Notes: generated from the sequence alone by a model not told the origin. DNA of 64,000 nt from Pseudomonas parakoreensis (GCF_021602155.1 NZ_BQHY01000020.1:22197-86196), one strand, 5' to 3'; positions 11,341 through 24,863 are shown, counted from the first letter of the stretch. Numbers and translations: made by a program.

Positions 11341-14031
11341 TCAACGCTTGTCGAGCTTATCCGGCAACGGCGCAAACAGCGCTTCGATGTCATCGCTCTG
11401 TAGTTTCCAGTCTCCGGCCTTGCGCCCATCCAGCACGCCAGCTGCCAGGTCGGACTTTTCCTTCTGCAGGTGCTGAATCTTCTCTTCCACCGTGCCCCGG
11501 GCAATCATCTTGTAAACGAACACCGGCTTTTCCTGGCCGATCCGGTACGCGCGGTCAGTCGCCTGATTCTCGGTTGCCGGGTTCCACCACGGGTCGTAAT
11601 GAATCACCGTGTCCGCTTCGGTCAGGTTCAAACCAACGCCACCGGCCTTCAGGCTGATCAGAAAGATCTGACGCTTACCGCTCTGGAATTCCTTCACCGG
11701 CGTGCGCCGATCGCGGGTCTGTCCCGTCAGCAGGGCATAGGCCACGTTGCGTTTTTTCAGTTCGTCTTCGATCAGTGACAGCATCGACGTGAACTGCGAG
11801 AACAGCAGAATTCGCCGACCTTCCTCAAACAACTCCTCGAGCATTTCCATCAGGCTGTCGAGCTTGCCGGAACTGCTGCCGCGAGCGGGCAGGGTGGCGT
11901 CGTTGACCAGACGCAAGTCGCAGCAAACCTGACGCAGCTTGAGCAGGGCTTCGAGAATGATGATCTGGCTACGCGCCACACCCTTGCGAGTGATCTCGTC
12001 ACGAACCTTCTTGTCCATCGCCAGGCGCATGGTTTCGTACACGTCGCGCTGGGCTTCGTTGAGATCGACCCAGTGGATGATCTCGGTCTTGGGTGGCAGC
12101 TCGGTAGCCACCTGTTCCTTGGTGCGGCGCAGCAGAAACGGTTTTATCCGCCCATTGAGGTGCTGCAATCTGACTTCGCTGGCGCGTTTTTCGATCGGTA
12201 CGCGGTAGTCGGCATTGAAACTTTTGACGTCGCCCAGCCAGCCCGGCAGCAGGAAATGAAACAGCGACCACAACTCACCGAGGTGGTTTTCCAGCGGTGT
12301 GCCGCTCAGGCACAGCCGTTGGCGCGCGTTGAGTTCGCGGGCAGCCTGTGCGGCTTTGCTGTTGGGGTTCTTGATGTATTGGGCTTCGTCCAGCACCAGA
12401 ACGTGCAGCGGCTGTTGCGCCAGGCGCTCGACGTCCTTGGGCAGCAGCGCGTAAGTGGTGAGGATCAGGTCGAAATCGGCCAGATGCTCGAAGTGTTTTT
12501 TGCGGGCGGCACCGTACAGCGCGACCACTTTCAGTTGCGGCGTGAAGTGCGCAGCTTCGTCGAGCCAGTTCGGGATCAGGCTGGTGGGCATCACCACCAT
12601 GCACGGCCGATCCAGGCGCCCGGCATTTTTCTCGCTAAGAATATGCGCCAGAGTCTGTAGGGTTTTGCCCAGGCCCATGTCGTCCGCCAGGATCCCGCCA
12701 ACCTCTAGCTGACGCAGGGACTGCATCCAGCTCAAGCCTTCGAGCTGATAAGGCCGCAACGTCGCGTTCAAGCCCTTCGGCGCTTTGGCGCTGAAGTCGC
12801 GAATGTCGCGCAGGCGTTGGGCGAAGCTGCGAATCTGCTCGCCGCCTTCCCACAGCAGGGGAAGGCCTTCCAGCGAATTGAGCCGCGTCGCGTCGGCTTT
12901 GCTCAGGCGCAGGGTGGTTTCGCCCGGCTCCTGCAAGTAAAACTCGCCCAGTGTCGCCAGCACCGGTTTCAGTCGGCCAAGGGGCAGGGCCACCTGCAGT
13001 GGCCCGTGCTCACTGTTGCGTTGCGGAATATTGACCAGAATCAGTTCGTCATCGCGTCGCCGTGCCAGGCGTTCCGGGTTGAGGATTTCCGTGTGCGAGC
13101 GCATCAGGTTGAGCAGGATCGGCAGCAGGCTCAGGCGTTCGCCATTGACGATAATCCCCAGCTCCAGATCGAACCAGTCGCGTTCCGGCGCCTGTTCGAC
13201 AGTCGCGTACCAGTCGTCGACGGCGGTCAGATCGAAACCGAATTCCTCGTCGATCTGCAATTCCCAGCCTTGGGTACGCAGTTTCGGCAGTTCGTTGAGG
13301 GTGAACGTCAGCCAGGCGCTGTCGTTGACCATCTCGTACAGCTCGCCGGCGCTTTCCGGCAGCGCCTTGCTCTGGCGGGTGGCGATGCGAAAGCCGAGGA
13401 TTCTTAACTGTTCGCGGTAGGACTGTTCCACTTCAGGATGGCGTTTTATCCGCAGCGTCTGGGTTTCCTGGCGGATCAGGATGTCGCTGTTTTTCTGTCC
13501 GCTGACGTATTCATCCAGATAGCTGAACGACAGCGCCGCGCGATGTTGGATGTAGCGCTGCATCTTGCCGTTGCGTGGCTCGAACGCGCTGAACTCGACG
13601 CTGGCCAGCCACAGGCGCGGCAGCGGTTGCACGTTGTCCACCAGCACTTGCGGCGGCGCCTTGGGGCTGCGGTTCTCCAATACGGCCTGGAGTTTTTCCA
13701 GCAGTTCGGCGTCTTTTGCGGCGGCCGGGTATTCGAGGGTTTCCTGCACTTGCAGAAGTACCGCAGCGCAGTGCTTGCAGTTGTTGCGCACCGGGCAGGT
13801 ACAGCTGGCGTCAACCAGCAGCAGGGTGCCTTTGGCTGACTCGCGCAAGTGAATGGTCTGACGGTAGACGTTACCGCCAGAGCCTTCGCAACTGGCGGTG
13901 ATGGTCGCATCGCCAACCTGCGCGATGCGTACCCGATTCTCCAGGGCGTAGCGGCGGCCACGCTCCAGGCTCTGTTCCTTGAATCGGCTGACCCAGGAGG
14001 GTGCCAACGGTTTACTCAGGGGCGGGGACAT
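11341..14031 (-). CDS. SNF2-family DEAD/DEAH-type helicase with N-terminal SWIM zinc finger
   Basis: An 896-residue Swi2/Snf2 ATPase. The SWIM finger is CTC-PVRNNCKHC (Cys77, Cys79, Cys85, His87). A middle region of about 300 residues is of unknown fold. The helicase core has Walker A DDMGLGKT near residue 450, the Walker B variant LDEAQ near 549, and motif VI QATDRAYRIGQ near the C-terminus. It would act as a DNA or nucleoprotein translocase; the substrate is unknown. It is the last gene of a minus-strand mfd-csiV-helicase run, 11 bases after csiV. In my memory this gene is absent from the P. aeruginosa block, so it may be an insertion specific to part of the genus. Confidence 0.9.
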   Translation of the reverse strand: MSPPLSKPLAPSWVSRFKEQSLERGRRYALENRVRIAQVGDATITASCEGSGGNVYRQTIHLRESAKGTLLLVDASCTCPVRNNCKHCAAVLLQVQETLEYPAAAKDAELLEKLQAVLENRSPKAPPQVLVDNVQPLPRLWLASVEFSAFEPRNGKMQRYIQHRAALSFSYLDEYVSGQKNSDILIRQETQTLRIKRHPEVEQSYREQLRILGFRIATRQSKALPESAGELYEMVNDSAWLTFTLNELPKLRTQGWELQIDEEFGFDLTAVDDWYATVEQAPERDWFDLELGIIVNGERLSLLPILLNLMRSHTEILNPERLARRRDDELILVNIPQRNSEHGPLQVALPLGRLKPVLATLGEFYLQEPGETTLRLSKADATRLNSLEGLPLLWEGGEQIRSFAQRLRDIRDFSAKAPKGLNATLRPYQLEGLSWMQSLRQLEVGGILADDMGLGKTLQTLAHILSEKNAGRLDRPCMVVMPTSLIPNWLDEAAHFTPQLKVVALYGAARKKHFEHLADFDLILTTYALLPKDVERLAQQPLHVLVLDEAQYIKNPNSKAAQAARELNARQRLCLSGTPLENHLGELWSLFHFLLPGWLGDVKSFNADYRVPIEKRASEVRLQHLNGRIKPFLLRRTKEQVATELPPKTEIIHWVDLNEAQRDVYETMRLAMDKKVRDEITRKGVARSQIIILEALLKLRQVCCDLRLVNDATLPARGSSSGKLDSLMEMLEELFEEGRRILLFSQFTSMLSLIEDELKKRNVAYALLTGQTRDRRTPVKEFQSGKRQIFLISLKAGGVGLNLTEADTVIHYDPWWNPATENQATDRAYRIGQEKPVFVYKMIARGTVEEKIQHLQKEKSDLAAGVLDGRKAGDWKLQSDDIEALFAPLPDKLDKR

Positions 14032-14042
14032 AAGGACTTCGA

Positions 14043-14609
14043 TCAGTCCGGAATCGCTTCAGGAGCTTGCCGAGGGGCGGGCGCCGTCAGGGAAGTGATC
14101 TTGATCAGCAGCGCCAGGTGGCCGTTGTCGAGATAGTTGAGCTGGCCGTTTTTAGTGTGGCTGTCCTGCTTCAGGCGTTCGCTGGCAGTGACCATGCCGT
14201 TGGCGTCGATCTGGTTGACCCAGAAGTCGGCGTTCACGTCGGTGAAGCGCCCGAGTTTCATTTCCAGGGTGCCTTCGATCGGGAACTGGCCGAACTGTTC
14301 CTTGCCGTCGCTGACGGCCACCTTGGTCGGCGCTTCGCCGAGGGTTTGCTGCCAGGCCTTGTGCAGCAGCACGCTGTACTCGCCGGTGGCGCTGAGTTTG
14401 TTGGCCACCTCATTCAAGGCAGGTGTGCGCTGGCTGGCATCGTCGAGGCGTTGAGCGCCGGCTGCCCAGTCTTCCGGGGCCGCGCGGCTGACAATCGCCG
14501 GTACGGCGTTCTGCCGCACCAGAATCATTTCGACCATGTAGGTGTCATCGGCAAACGCCATCGGTGCTACGAAGCTGAGTAGCAAAGTCAGTGAGCGAAA
14601 CAGGCGCAT
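14043..14609 (-). CDS. csiV: CsiV family periplasmic protein
   Basis: A 188-residue secreted protein. A signal peptide (MRLFRSLTLLLSFVAPMAFA, cleavage after Ala20) is followed by YMVEMILVRQN, the CsiV-family start, and by a C-terminal YLDNGHLALLIKIT. In other bacteria CsiV is linked to cell envelope or cell shape; the mechanism here is unknown. It lies 10 bases after the mfd stop codon and 11 bases before the helicase gene, so it is co-transcribed. P. aeruginosa has the homologue at the same position (PA3003, from memory). Confidence 0.8.
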   Translation of the reverse strand: MRLFRSLTLLLSFVAPMAFADDTYMVEMILVRQNAVPAIVSRAAPEDWAAGAQRLDDASQRTPALNEVANKLSATGEYSVLLHKAWQQTLGEAPTKVAVSDGKEQFGQFPIEGTLEMKLGRFTDVNADFWVNQIDANGMVTASERLKQDSHTKNGQLNYLDNGHLALLIKITSLTAPAPRQAPEAIPD

Positions 14610-14619
14610 GCGGCGTCCT

Positions 14620-18069
<3,450 letters not shown>

Positions 18070-18438
18070 GGAAGGTTGAGCTCCAGGCGTTGCGACAAAG
18101 TCGGTAATTGTAGCGGCGTCAGGTGCCGGCTGTCAGTTGCAGACTGCGTCTATCTGCGCGGTTTGCGCGAAATGTAGTGGTAACCATAAAAACGAGCACT
18201 TTTTTTACGGTTATGTAGTGCCGAAATCGACCGGTGTTACGGAGGGTTACAGACATCGTCTAACAGTCGTCGAAAAATTGACTGCGCTGAAAGCCCCGGT
18301 TTTACTGGGCTGGCGCGAGGCGTAATTTTTTTGAACGGAATTTTGTTACCGATTGCGCGACAAGCGCGCATTGCTACAAGAGGTTCTCGGCGGCATAATG
18401 TAGCCCCTTTTTTCTGCCCCTACATGTGGAAGGTTCCC
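18070..18438 (+). promoter_or_regulatory. Divergent mfd/gap promoter region with repeated TGTAG/CTACA words
   Basis: A 369-base gap with no gene. TAACCATAAAAA at 18181-18192 forms an inverted repeat with TTTTTACGGTTA at 18202-18213 (11 of 12 matching). It is flanked by direct repeats TGTAGTG at 18173-18179 and 18214-18220. TGTAG recurs at 18400 and its complement CTACA at 18374 and 18420. The pattern looks like operator DNA for a regulator of gap; I could not assign a regulator, and no TTGT-N7/8-ACAA HexR site was found. Confidence 0.45.
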
Positions 18439-19887
18439 GTGACTCAGAAGCCCGACCAGTGTCTTGGTGAATGGATCGACCGTGAAGCACTCGCAGAAGC
18501 GATGATTCCGCTTATCGGTCAGCTCTACCGCAATAACAACGTGGTGAGCTCGATCTATGGCCGCAGCCTGATCAACCAGTCTGTCATCGCGATTCTCAAA
18601 GCTCACCGCTTTGCTCGCCACCGTTCCTCCGACGATAGCGAACTCTCCGTCCACGAAACATTCCCTCTGCTTAAAGCCATGAGCGAGCTCAAGCTCGGCG
18701 CGGCTTCGGTAGACCTGGGCAAGTTGGCGTTCAAATTCCGCAGCGAAGGCAATGGCCGCAGCGCCGAGCAGTTCGTGCGTGAAGAACTGGCTGACGTGGT
18801 TGGTCAGCAAAACGCTTCGGCCCGCAAAGGCACTGACGTTGTGCTGTACGGCTTCGGTCGTATCGGCCGTCTGCTGGCGCGCATCCTGATCGAGAAAACC
18901 GGTGGTGGCGACGGTCTGCGTCTGCGTGCCATCGTCGTGCGCAAGGGCGCCGAAAACGACCTGACCAAACGCGCCAGCCTGCTGCGTCGCGATTCGGTAC
19001 ACGGTCCGTTCAACGGCACCATCGTCATCGACGAAGAAAACAACACCATCACCGCCAACGGTAACCTGATCCAGGTGATCTACGCGAAGAACCCGACCGA
19101 GGTGGATTACACCCAGTACGGCATCAAAGACGCGCTGCTGGTGGACAACACCGGTGTATGGCGTGACGCCGATGGCCTGGGTCAACACCTGCAATGCCCG
19201 GGTGTTGCTCGCGTTGTTCTGACCGCGCCTGGCAAAGGCAAGCTGAAGAACATCGTTCACGGTATCAACCACAACGAAATCACCGCTGACGACAAGATCG
19301 TGTCCGCCGCTTCCTGCACCACCAACGCCATCGTGCCGGTGCTGAAGGCTGTGAATGACAAGTTCGGCATCATCAACGGTCACGTCGAAACCGTTCACTC
19401 GTACACCAACGACCAGAACCTGATCGACAACTTCCACAAGGGTGACCGTCGTGGCCGTTCCGCCGCGCTGAACATGGTCATCACCGAGACCGGTGCTGCC
19501 ACCGCTGCTGCCAAGGCCCTGCCTGAGCTGGCCGGCAAGCTGACCGGTAACGCGATCCGCGTTCCGACGCCAAACGTGTCGATGGCCATTCTCAACCTGA
19601 ACCTTGAGAAAGCCGCCAGCCGTGAAGAGATGAACGAGTACCTGCGCTACATGGCGCTGCACTCCGATCTGCACAAGCAAATCGACTTCGTCAACTCGCA
19701 GGAAGTGGTGTCCACTGACTTCGTGGGTTCGCGTCACGCCGGTGTGGTCGACGCTGAAGCGACCATCGTTCAGGACAACCGCGTTGTGCTGTACGTCTGG
19801 TACGACAACGAGTTCGGCTACAGCTGCCAGGTGGTTCGCGTGATGGAAGACATGGCCGGTGTAAACCCGCCAGCGTTCCCGCGCTAA
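18439..19887 (+). CDS. gap: Glyceraldehyde-3-phosphate dehydrogenase, long form
   Basis: Phosphorylating GAPDH of central carbon metabolism, here the long Pseudomonas form of 482 residues. The GTG at 18439 follows GGAAGG at a five-base spacing and gives the usual start MTQKPDQCLGEWIDREAL; an ATG at 18424 would overlap that site. The first 130-140 residues are an extension absent from ordinary GAPDH. The dehydrogenase then begins with VVLYGFGRIGRLLAR. The catalytic Cys is in SAASCTTNAIVPV (about residue 293), and the C-terminal WYDNEFGYSCQVVR is typical. In P. aeruginosa the gene next to mfd is also a gap gene. A strong terminator follows. Confidence 0.95.
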   Translation: MTQKPDQCLGEWIDREALAEAMIPLIGQLYRNNNVVSSIYGRSLINQSVIAILKAHRFARHRSSDDSELSVHETFPLLKAMSELKLGAASVDLGKLAFKFRSEGNGRSAEQFVREELADVVGQQNASARKGTDVVLYGFGRIGRLLARILIEKTGGGDGLRLRAIVVRKGAENDLTKRASLLRRDSVHGPFNGTIVIDEENNTITANGNLIQVIYAKNPTEVDYTQYGIKDALLVDNTGVWRDADGLGQHLQCPGVARVVLTAPGKGKLKNIVHGINHNEITADDKIVSAASCTTNAIVPVLKAVNDKFGIINGHVETVHSYTNDQNLIDNFHKGDRRGRSAALNMVITETGAATAAAKALPELAGKLTGNAIRVPTPNVSMAILNLNLEKAASREEMNEYLRYMALHSDLHKQIDFVNSQEVVSTDFVGSRHAGVVDAEATIVQDNRVVLYVWYDNEFGYSCQVVRVMEDMAGVNPPAFPR

Positions 19888-19903
19888 GCTTTAGCTGCAA
19901 ATG

Positions 19904-19936
19904 AAAACGCCCCGACTTAGGTCGGGGCGTTTTTTT
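19904..19936 (+). terminator. Rho-independent terminator of gap
   Basis: AAAACGCCCCGAC at 19904-19916, loop TTAG, then GTCGGGGCGTTTTTTT: a 13-pair stem with A-run and T-run flanks, 17 bases after the stop codon. It could work in both directions. Confidence 0.93.
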
Positions 19937-19968
19937 ATGCCTGGCAGATCTCTATTGCCTGATCCGGC

Positions 19969-20068
19969 CTCATCGCTGGCAAGCCAGCTCCCACAGGTTT
20001 CCTGGCAGGCTGCGCCATGGCATGTACGCCTCAAGACCTTGTGGGAGCTGGCTTGCCAGCGATGGCGT
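19969..20068. repeat. REPIN: inverted pair of REP elements
   Basis: CATCGCTGGCAAGCCAGC at 19971 and its inverted copy ending at 20063 (GCTTGCCAGCGATGG) enclose a spacer of about 50 bases. It sits between the convergent gap and transporter genes. Confidence 0.85.
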
Positions 20069-20069
20069 C

Positions 20070-21371
20070 CTATCTGGCGCCACCTGCCACAGCGGCTTGC
20101 GCAGTTCGCAGCTCATGTTTGTTCCCGCGGAACAGCACCAGCGTCGCAATCAGCCCCAGCACCGCCGCACCGCTGAGCCAGATTCCCGGCGCAGCCTTGT
20201 TGTCCAGCACGTGAATCAGGTAAGTACAGGCCGCAGGCGTAAAGCCGCCAAAGGTCGCTGTTGCCAGGCTATAGGCCAGCGAGAACCCGGTCGTGCGCAC
20301 TTCCACCGGCATGATTTCGGTCAGCGCCACCACCATCGCGCCGTTGTACGAGCCGTACAGGAACGACAGCCACAGCTCGACGATCAGCAGATGACTGAAG
20401 CTCGGGTTCGCCACCAGCCACGACAGCGCCGGGTAAGCGGTCAGGATCGCCAGAAGGGTCGCCGCCAGCAGTAGGGGTTTGCGCCCGATCTTGTCGGACA
20501 CCGCGCCCATCACTGGCAGCCAGAAGAAGTTCGACAGACCGATGCACACCGTTACCAGCAGCGCGTCGAAGTCCGACAGATGCAGTTCGGCCTTGCCGAA
20601 GGTCGGGGTGTAGGCAGTGATCAGGTAGAACGAAACCGTGGTCATCACCACCAGCGCCATGCCAGCGATGACGATGCCGAAGTTCTGACCGATCGAGCGG
20701 ACGATTTCCCGCAGGGTAGGGCGATGTTTGCGCGCCTGGAATTCCGGCGTTTCTTCCAGCGAGCGACGAATCACGAAGATCACCGGAACGATCATGCAAC
20801 CGATCAGGAACGGCACGCGCCAGCCCCAGTCACCCATCTGCTCCGGGCTCAGCCAGTGGTTGAGACCCACCCCGAGCAGACCGGCAAACACCACTGCTGC
20901 TTGCTGGCTTGCCGACTGCCAACTGACGAAAAAGCCCTTGCGGCCCGGCGTGGCAATTTCCGCCAGATACACCGAAACACCGCCCAGTTCGACGCCGGCC
21001 GAGAAGCCTTGCAGCAAGCGACCGAACAGCACGATCAACGGCGCGGCGACACCCAGGGCGGCGTAACCCGGCACGCAGGCGATCAGGATCGTACCGGCGG
21101 CCATCAGCGCAAGGGTAATGATCAGGCCCTGGCGACGACCGTGACGGTCAATGTAGGCACCAAGGAAGATCGCCCCCAACGGACGCATCAGGAAGCCTGC
21201 ACCGAAAGTCGCCAGGGAAAGCATCAGGGAAGCGAAGGCGCTGTCGGCCGGGAAGAAGGTTTTGGCAATGGCCGTGGCGTAGAAGCCATAGACCATAAAG
21301 TCGAACATCTCGAGAAAGTTACCGCTGACAACGCGAAAAATCGCTTTGCCTTTGCCCGTGGTCGAGGACAT
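20070..21371 (-). CDS. MFS transporter, metabolite:H+ symporter type (citrate/tricarballylate-like)
   Basis: Inner membrane protein of 433 residues with about 12 hydrophobic segments. The N-terminus [20 protein letters not shown] and the loop [20 protein letters not shown] are hallmarks of the MHS family, which includes CitA/TcuC-type citrate and tricarballylate carriers. [19 protein letters not shown] is a further family segment. Substrate cannot be fixed from sequence; a tricarboxylate or similar organic acid is the best guess. No ribosome binding site stands out. It is convergent with gap and divergent from apbE. Confidence 0.88.
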   Translation of the reverse strand: MSSTTGKGKAIFRVVSGNFLEMFDFMVYGFYATAIAKTFFPADSAFASLMLSLATFGAGFLMRPLGAIFLGAYIDRHGRRQGLIITLALMAAGTILIACVPGYAALGVAAPLIVLFGRLLQGFSAGVELGGVSVYLAEIATPGRKGFFVSWQSASQQAAVVFAGLLGVGLNHWLSPEQMGDWGWRVPFLIGCMIVPVIFVIRRSLEETPEFQARKHRPTLREIVRSIGQNFGIVIAGMALVVMTTVSFYLITAYTPTFGKAELHLSDFDALLVTVCIGLSNFFWLPVMGAVSDKIGRKPLLLAATLLAILTAYPALSWLVANPSFSHLLIVELWLSFLYGSYNGAMVVALTEIMPVEVRTTGFSLAYSLATATFGGFTPAACTYLIHVLDNKAAPGIWLSGAAVLGLIATLVLFRGNKHELRTAQAAVAGGAR

Positions 21372-21476
21372 TTTCAGTTACTCATTATGGGTTTCTTGTA
21401 ACGCGTTGCATCCGATGGGGAGCGTGCGGGCCTTTGATCCATAATGGCCGGCGCGCTTTTATGGGGAGATGAAGAA

Positions 21477-22493
21477 TTGTTCACTGGACGGTGGGTTGGG
21501 CTTGTGAGTGTGCTGGTTGTCCTTGTGGCCTGTGGCAACGGTGATTCCCTGGAAAGTTTTGGTGGCCCGACCATGGGCAGCACGTATTCGATCAAGTACG
21601 TGCGACACGCGGGTATTGCCGAGCCGGCGCAAGTTCGCCGGGAAGTGGAAGGTATCCTCGCTGACGTGGATCGACAGATGTCGACCTATCGCAGTGATTC
21701 CGATATCGAGCGCTTCAATGCCTTGCCGGCGAACAGCTGTCAGACTATGCCCGCCGCCGTGCTCGAATTGGTCCGAGTTGGTAAGCAACTGGCAGAGCAA
21801 AGCGAAGGTGCCTACGACTTGACCGTCGAGCCGCTGATGAATCTGTGGGGGTTCGGCCCGCAAGGGCGTGAAGAGAAAGTCCCCGACCCCGCCGTGCTGG
21901 CCGAAACCCTGCAGCGAGTCGGCTACCGCCATTTGCGTATCGACGGCGACCGCTTGTGCAAGGACGCCGCTGTCGAGGTCGATTTCAACAGCATCGCCGC
22001 CGGATATGCCGTCGACACCATCGCCGCCAGACTCGAATCGATGGGCATCCATGACTATCTCGCCGAAGCCACCGGCGAGCTGAAGGCCAAGGGCAAGAAG
22101 CTCGACGGCTCGGCATGGCGCATCGCGCTGGAGGCGCCGCGTGACGATCAACAGGTGGCCGAACGGATCATTCAGGTCGATGGCTACGGCGTGTCCACCT
22201 CCGGGGATTACCGCAACTATTTCCTGCAGGACGACCGGCGCTATTCCCACACCTTTGATGCGCGGAGCGGGGCGCCGGTCCTGCACAACCTGGCATCAGT
22301 CACGGTGATTCATCCTTCAGCGTTGATGGCCGATGGACTATCGACGCTGTTGCTGATTCTCGGGCCTGAACGGGCTTGGGACTATGCCGAAAAACACGAC
22401 ATTGGTGCATTCTTCGTGATTCGTGCCGATACAGGCTTTGTTATTCGCACCAGTGCGGCTTTCGAGCGCCTGAGTCGTGCAAAAGTTGACTGA
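21477..22493 (+). CDS. apbE: FAD:protein FMN transferase (lipoprotein)
   Basis: ApbE-family enzyme that attaches FMN covalently to Thr of target flavoproteins such as Nqr/Rnf subunits, on the outer face of the inner membrane. The TTG at 21477 follows GGGGAGATG at good spacing and gives a lipoprotein signal with lipobox LVAC (VLVVLVACGNG). An ATG at 21444 would put 11 extra residues before the signal. Family motifs are GPTMGSTYSIKY, VDFNSIAAGYAVD, GVSTSGDYRNYF and HTFDARSGAP, the last two near the metal/FAD site. Length 338 residues is normal. Its position 5' of sthA is usual in Pseudomonas, but no nqr genes lie in this window. Confidence 0.92.
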   Translation: MFTGRWVGLVSVLVVLVACGNGDSLESFGGPTMGSTYSIKYVRHAGIAEPAQVRREVEGILADVDRQMSTYRSDSDIERFNALPANSCQTMPAAVLELVRVGKQLAEQSEGAYDLTVEPLMNLWGFGPQGREEKVPDPAVLAETLQRVGYRHLRIDGDRLCKDAAVEVDFNSIAAGYAVDTIAARLESMGIHDYLAEATGELKAKGKKLDGSAWRIALEAPRDDQQVAERIIQVDGYGVSTSGDYRNYFLQDDRRYSHTFDARSGAPVLHNLASVTVIHPSALMADGLSTLLLILGPERAWDYAEKHDIGAFFVIRADTGFVIRTSAAFERLSRAKVD

Positions 22494-22648
22494 AAACAGT
22501 ACGAAAGCTGGCGTTGTAGTGCAGGCAAAAGTAGCCTACGACGCGACCAAGGGTTAATGTGCGCGGCGTTGACGCTTCTATAGACTGTGTCCGGGTTCTT
22601 TACTGGCCCCCAATTGTTCCTTCGCGCCGCGATTCGGCGTGATTTAGC

Positions 22649-22674
22649 CGCCGGTGCTGCTGGCACCGCGGCCT
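22649..22674 (+). promoter_or_regulatory. 5' leader hairpin of sthA
   Basis: The leader carries CGGTGC-TGCTG-GCACCG, a perfect six-base stem, just before the sthA ribosome binding site (GAGGAG). It may be a small structured leader; no riboswitch class was recognised. Confidence 0.3.
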
Positions 22675-22690
22675 GTTCTGAGGAGTACGC

Positions 22691-24085
22691 ATGGCTGTCT
22701 ACAACTACGACGTGGTGGTGCTGGGTTCCGGCCCGGCGGGAGAAGGCGCGGCAATGAACGCCGCCAAAGCAGGGCGCAAGGTGGCCATGGTCGACAGTCG
22801 TCGCCAGGTCGGCGGCAACTGCACCCACCTGGGAACCATCCCGTCCAAGGCCCTGCGTCACTCGGTGCGGCAGATCATGCAGTTCAACACCAATCCGATG
22901 TTCCGGGCGATCGGCGAGCCACGCTGGTTCTCCTTCCCGGACGTGTTGAAAAGCGCTGAAAAGGTTATCTCCAAACAAGTCGCTTCGCGCACCGGCTACT
23001 ACGCCCGTAACCGCGTCGACGTGTTCATCGGTACCGGCAGCTTTGCCGACGAGCAAACCATCGAAGTGGTCTGCGCCAACGGCGTGGTCGAGAAACTGGT
23101 GGCCAAGCACATCATCATCGCTACCGGTTCGCGTCCGTATCGCCCGGCGGACATCGATTTCAATCACCCGCGTATCTACGATAGCGACACCATCCTCAGC
23201 CTCGGTCACACCCCGCGCAAACTGATCGTTTACGGCGCCGGTGTGATCGGTTGCGAATACGCCTCGATCTTCAGCGGTCTGGGGGTGCTGGTCGAGCTGG
23301 TGGACAACCGCGGTCAGTTGCTCAGCTTCCTCGACTCGGAAATTTCCCAGGCGTTGAGCTACCACTTCAGCAACAACAACATCACCGTGCGCCACAACGA
23401 AGATTACGATCGCGTTGAAGGCGTGGACAACGGCGTGATCCTGCACCTGAAGTCCGGCAAGAAGATCAAGGCCGACGCTTTGCTCTGGTGCAACGGCCGT
23501 ACCGGTAACACCGACCAGTTGGGTCTGGAAAACATCGGGGTCAAGGTCAACAGCCGTGGCCAGATCGAAGTCGACGAGGCTTACCGTACCTGCGTGCCGA
23601 ACATCTACGGCGCCGGCGACGTGATCGGCTGGCCGAGCCTGGCCAGTGCCGCCCACGACCAAGGGCGTTCGGCGGCTGGCAGCATTGTCGATAACGGTAG
23701 CTGGCGCTTTGTGAATGATGTGCCGACCGGCATCTACACCATTCCGGAGATCAGCTCGATCGGCAAGAACGAGCAGGAACTGACCCAGGCCAAAGTGCCG
23801 TACGAAGTCGGCAAGGCGTTCTTCAAGAGCATGGCGCGTGCGCAGATCGCCGGCGAGCCGCAAGGCATGCTGAAAATCCTGTTCCACCGTGAAACCCTGG
23901 AAGTGCTGGGTGTTCACTGCTTCGGTTATCAGGCGTCGGAGATTGTGCACATCGGTCAGGCGATCATGAACCAGCCGGGTGAGTTGAATACGCTGAAGTA
24001 CTTCGTCAACACCACGTTCAACTACCCGACCATGGCCGAAGCCTATCGGGTAGCGGCGTACGACGGCCTCAACCGGCTTTTTTGA
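22691..24085 (+). CDS. sthA: Soluble pyridine nucleotide transhydrogenase
   Basis: Cytoplasmic flavoprotein that equilibrates NADPH and NAD+. The 464-residue protein has the FAD-binding start [20 protein letters not shown]. The segment [17 protein letters not shown] has one Cys where related disulfide reductases have two, the mark of SthA. The NAD(P) motif is [15 protein letters not shown], the second FAD motif is [13 protein letters not shown], and the C-terminal interface begins near [20 protein letters not shown] precedes the ATG. It is convergent with the phosphodiesterase gene. Confidence 0.98.
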   Translation: MAVYNYDVVVLGSGPAGEGAAMNAAKAGRKVAMVDSRRQVGGNCTHLGTIPSKALRHSVRQIMQFNTNPMFRAIGEPRWFSFPDVLKSAEKVISKQVASRTGYYARNRVDVFIGTGSFADEQTIEVVCANGVVEKLVAKHIIIATGSRPYRPADIDFNHPRIYDSDTILSLGHTPRKLIVYGAGVIGCEYASIFSGLGVLVELVDNRGQLLSFLDSEISQALSYHFSNNNITVRHNEDYDRVEGVDNGVILHLKSGKKIKADALLWCNGRTGNTDQLGLENIGVKVNSRGQIEVDEAYRTCVPNIYGAGDVIGWPSLASAAHDQGRSAAGSIVDNGSWRFVNDVPTGIYTIPEISSIGKNEQELTQAKVPYEVGKAFFKSMARAQIAGEPQGMLKILFHRETLEVLGVHCFGYQASEIVHIGQAIMNQPGELNTLKYFVNTTFNYPTMAEAYRVAAYDGLNRLF

Positions 24086-24127
24086 CGGGCTCCGGCCGGT
24101 GGCCTGAGCCGGCCGGGGAGACCGATT

Positions 24128-24850
24128 TCAGCAATTCTCGAGGGTGGCAGTGGCCAAACCGGGAAAGTCTGTAATCAGGCTGTCAACGCCGAAGTCGGCG
24201 AGTCTGCGCATCAGCGCAGGCTCGTTGACGGTCCACACCGACACATGCAGCCCCTGACGCTGCGCCTTCTGCAGGCGTTCCGGCGTACACAGCGTCCAGT
24301 TCAGCGCCAGAATCTCACAGCCATAGCTGGCGGCGACCTTCAACGGGTCGAGCCAGGCGTATTCGGCGACCAGTCCACGCGATACGTCCGGCACCAGCTC
24401 CAGCGCCGCCTTCAGCACTTCCCGCGAACTCGAAGTAATGGTGACCTTGTCCAGCAAGCCATGACGCTGGGCCATTTCGCGAATCGCCAGCACGGTGGTG
24501 GCGGCGCGGGTGCGTGAAGCGCTTTTGACTTCCAGTTGCCAGTGCTCGAAATCGCACTGCTCGAACAGTTCTTCCAGGGTCGGAATCGGGCACGGCTTGA
24601 TCCAGCCCGGGCCGCCCTTGCGCGCGTCGTAGGTCACCAGTTCGGCGGCGGTGTGCTCGACCACCTTGCCGCGCCGGTCGGTGGTGCGCTTGAGGGTCGG
24701 GTCGTGGATCACCATCAGCTCGCCGTCCTTGGACAGGTGCAGATCCAGTTCGCAACGGCGTACGCCGTGCTTGAGACATTCCTGAAAACTGGTCAGGGTA
24801 TTTTCCGGTGCTTCGCCCTTGGCGCCGCGGTGGCCGTAGATGAGGGTCAC
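24128..24850 (-). CDS. Glycerophosphodiester phosphodiesterase (cytoplasmic type)
   Basis: Hydrolyses glycerophosphodiesters to sn-glycerol 3-phosphate and an alcohol. The 240-residue protein has no signal peptide, like the UgpQ type. The GDPD motifs are YGHRGAKGEAPENTL (general base His and metal Glu), CELDLHLSKDGELMVIHDP (metal ligands and acid His) and a C-terminal VWTVNEP. It lies 13 bases downstream of the PilZ gene start in the same direction, so it is probably co-transcribed with it. Several similar genes exist per Pseudomonas genome, so no symbol is given. Confidence 0.93.
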   Translation of the reverse strand: MTLIYGHRGAKGEAPENTLTSFQECLKHGVRRCELDLHLSKDGELMVIHDPTLKRTTDRRGKVVEHTAAELVTYDARKGGPGWIKPCPIPTLEELFEQCDFEHWQLEVKSASRTRAATTVLAIREMAQRHGLLDKVTITSSSREVLKAALELVPDVSRGLVAEYAWLDPLKVAASYGCEILALNWTLCTPERLQKAQRQGLHVSVWTVNEPALMRRLADFGVDSLITDFPGLATATLENC

Positions 24851-24863
24851 GGTGCTTCCTTAA

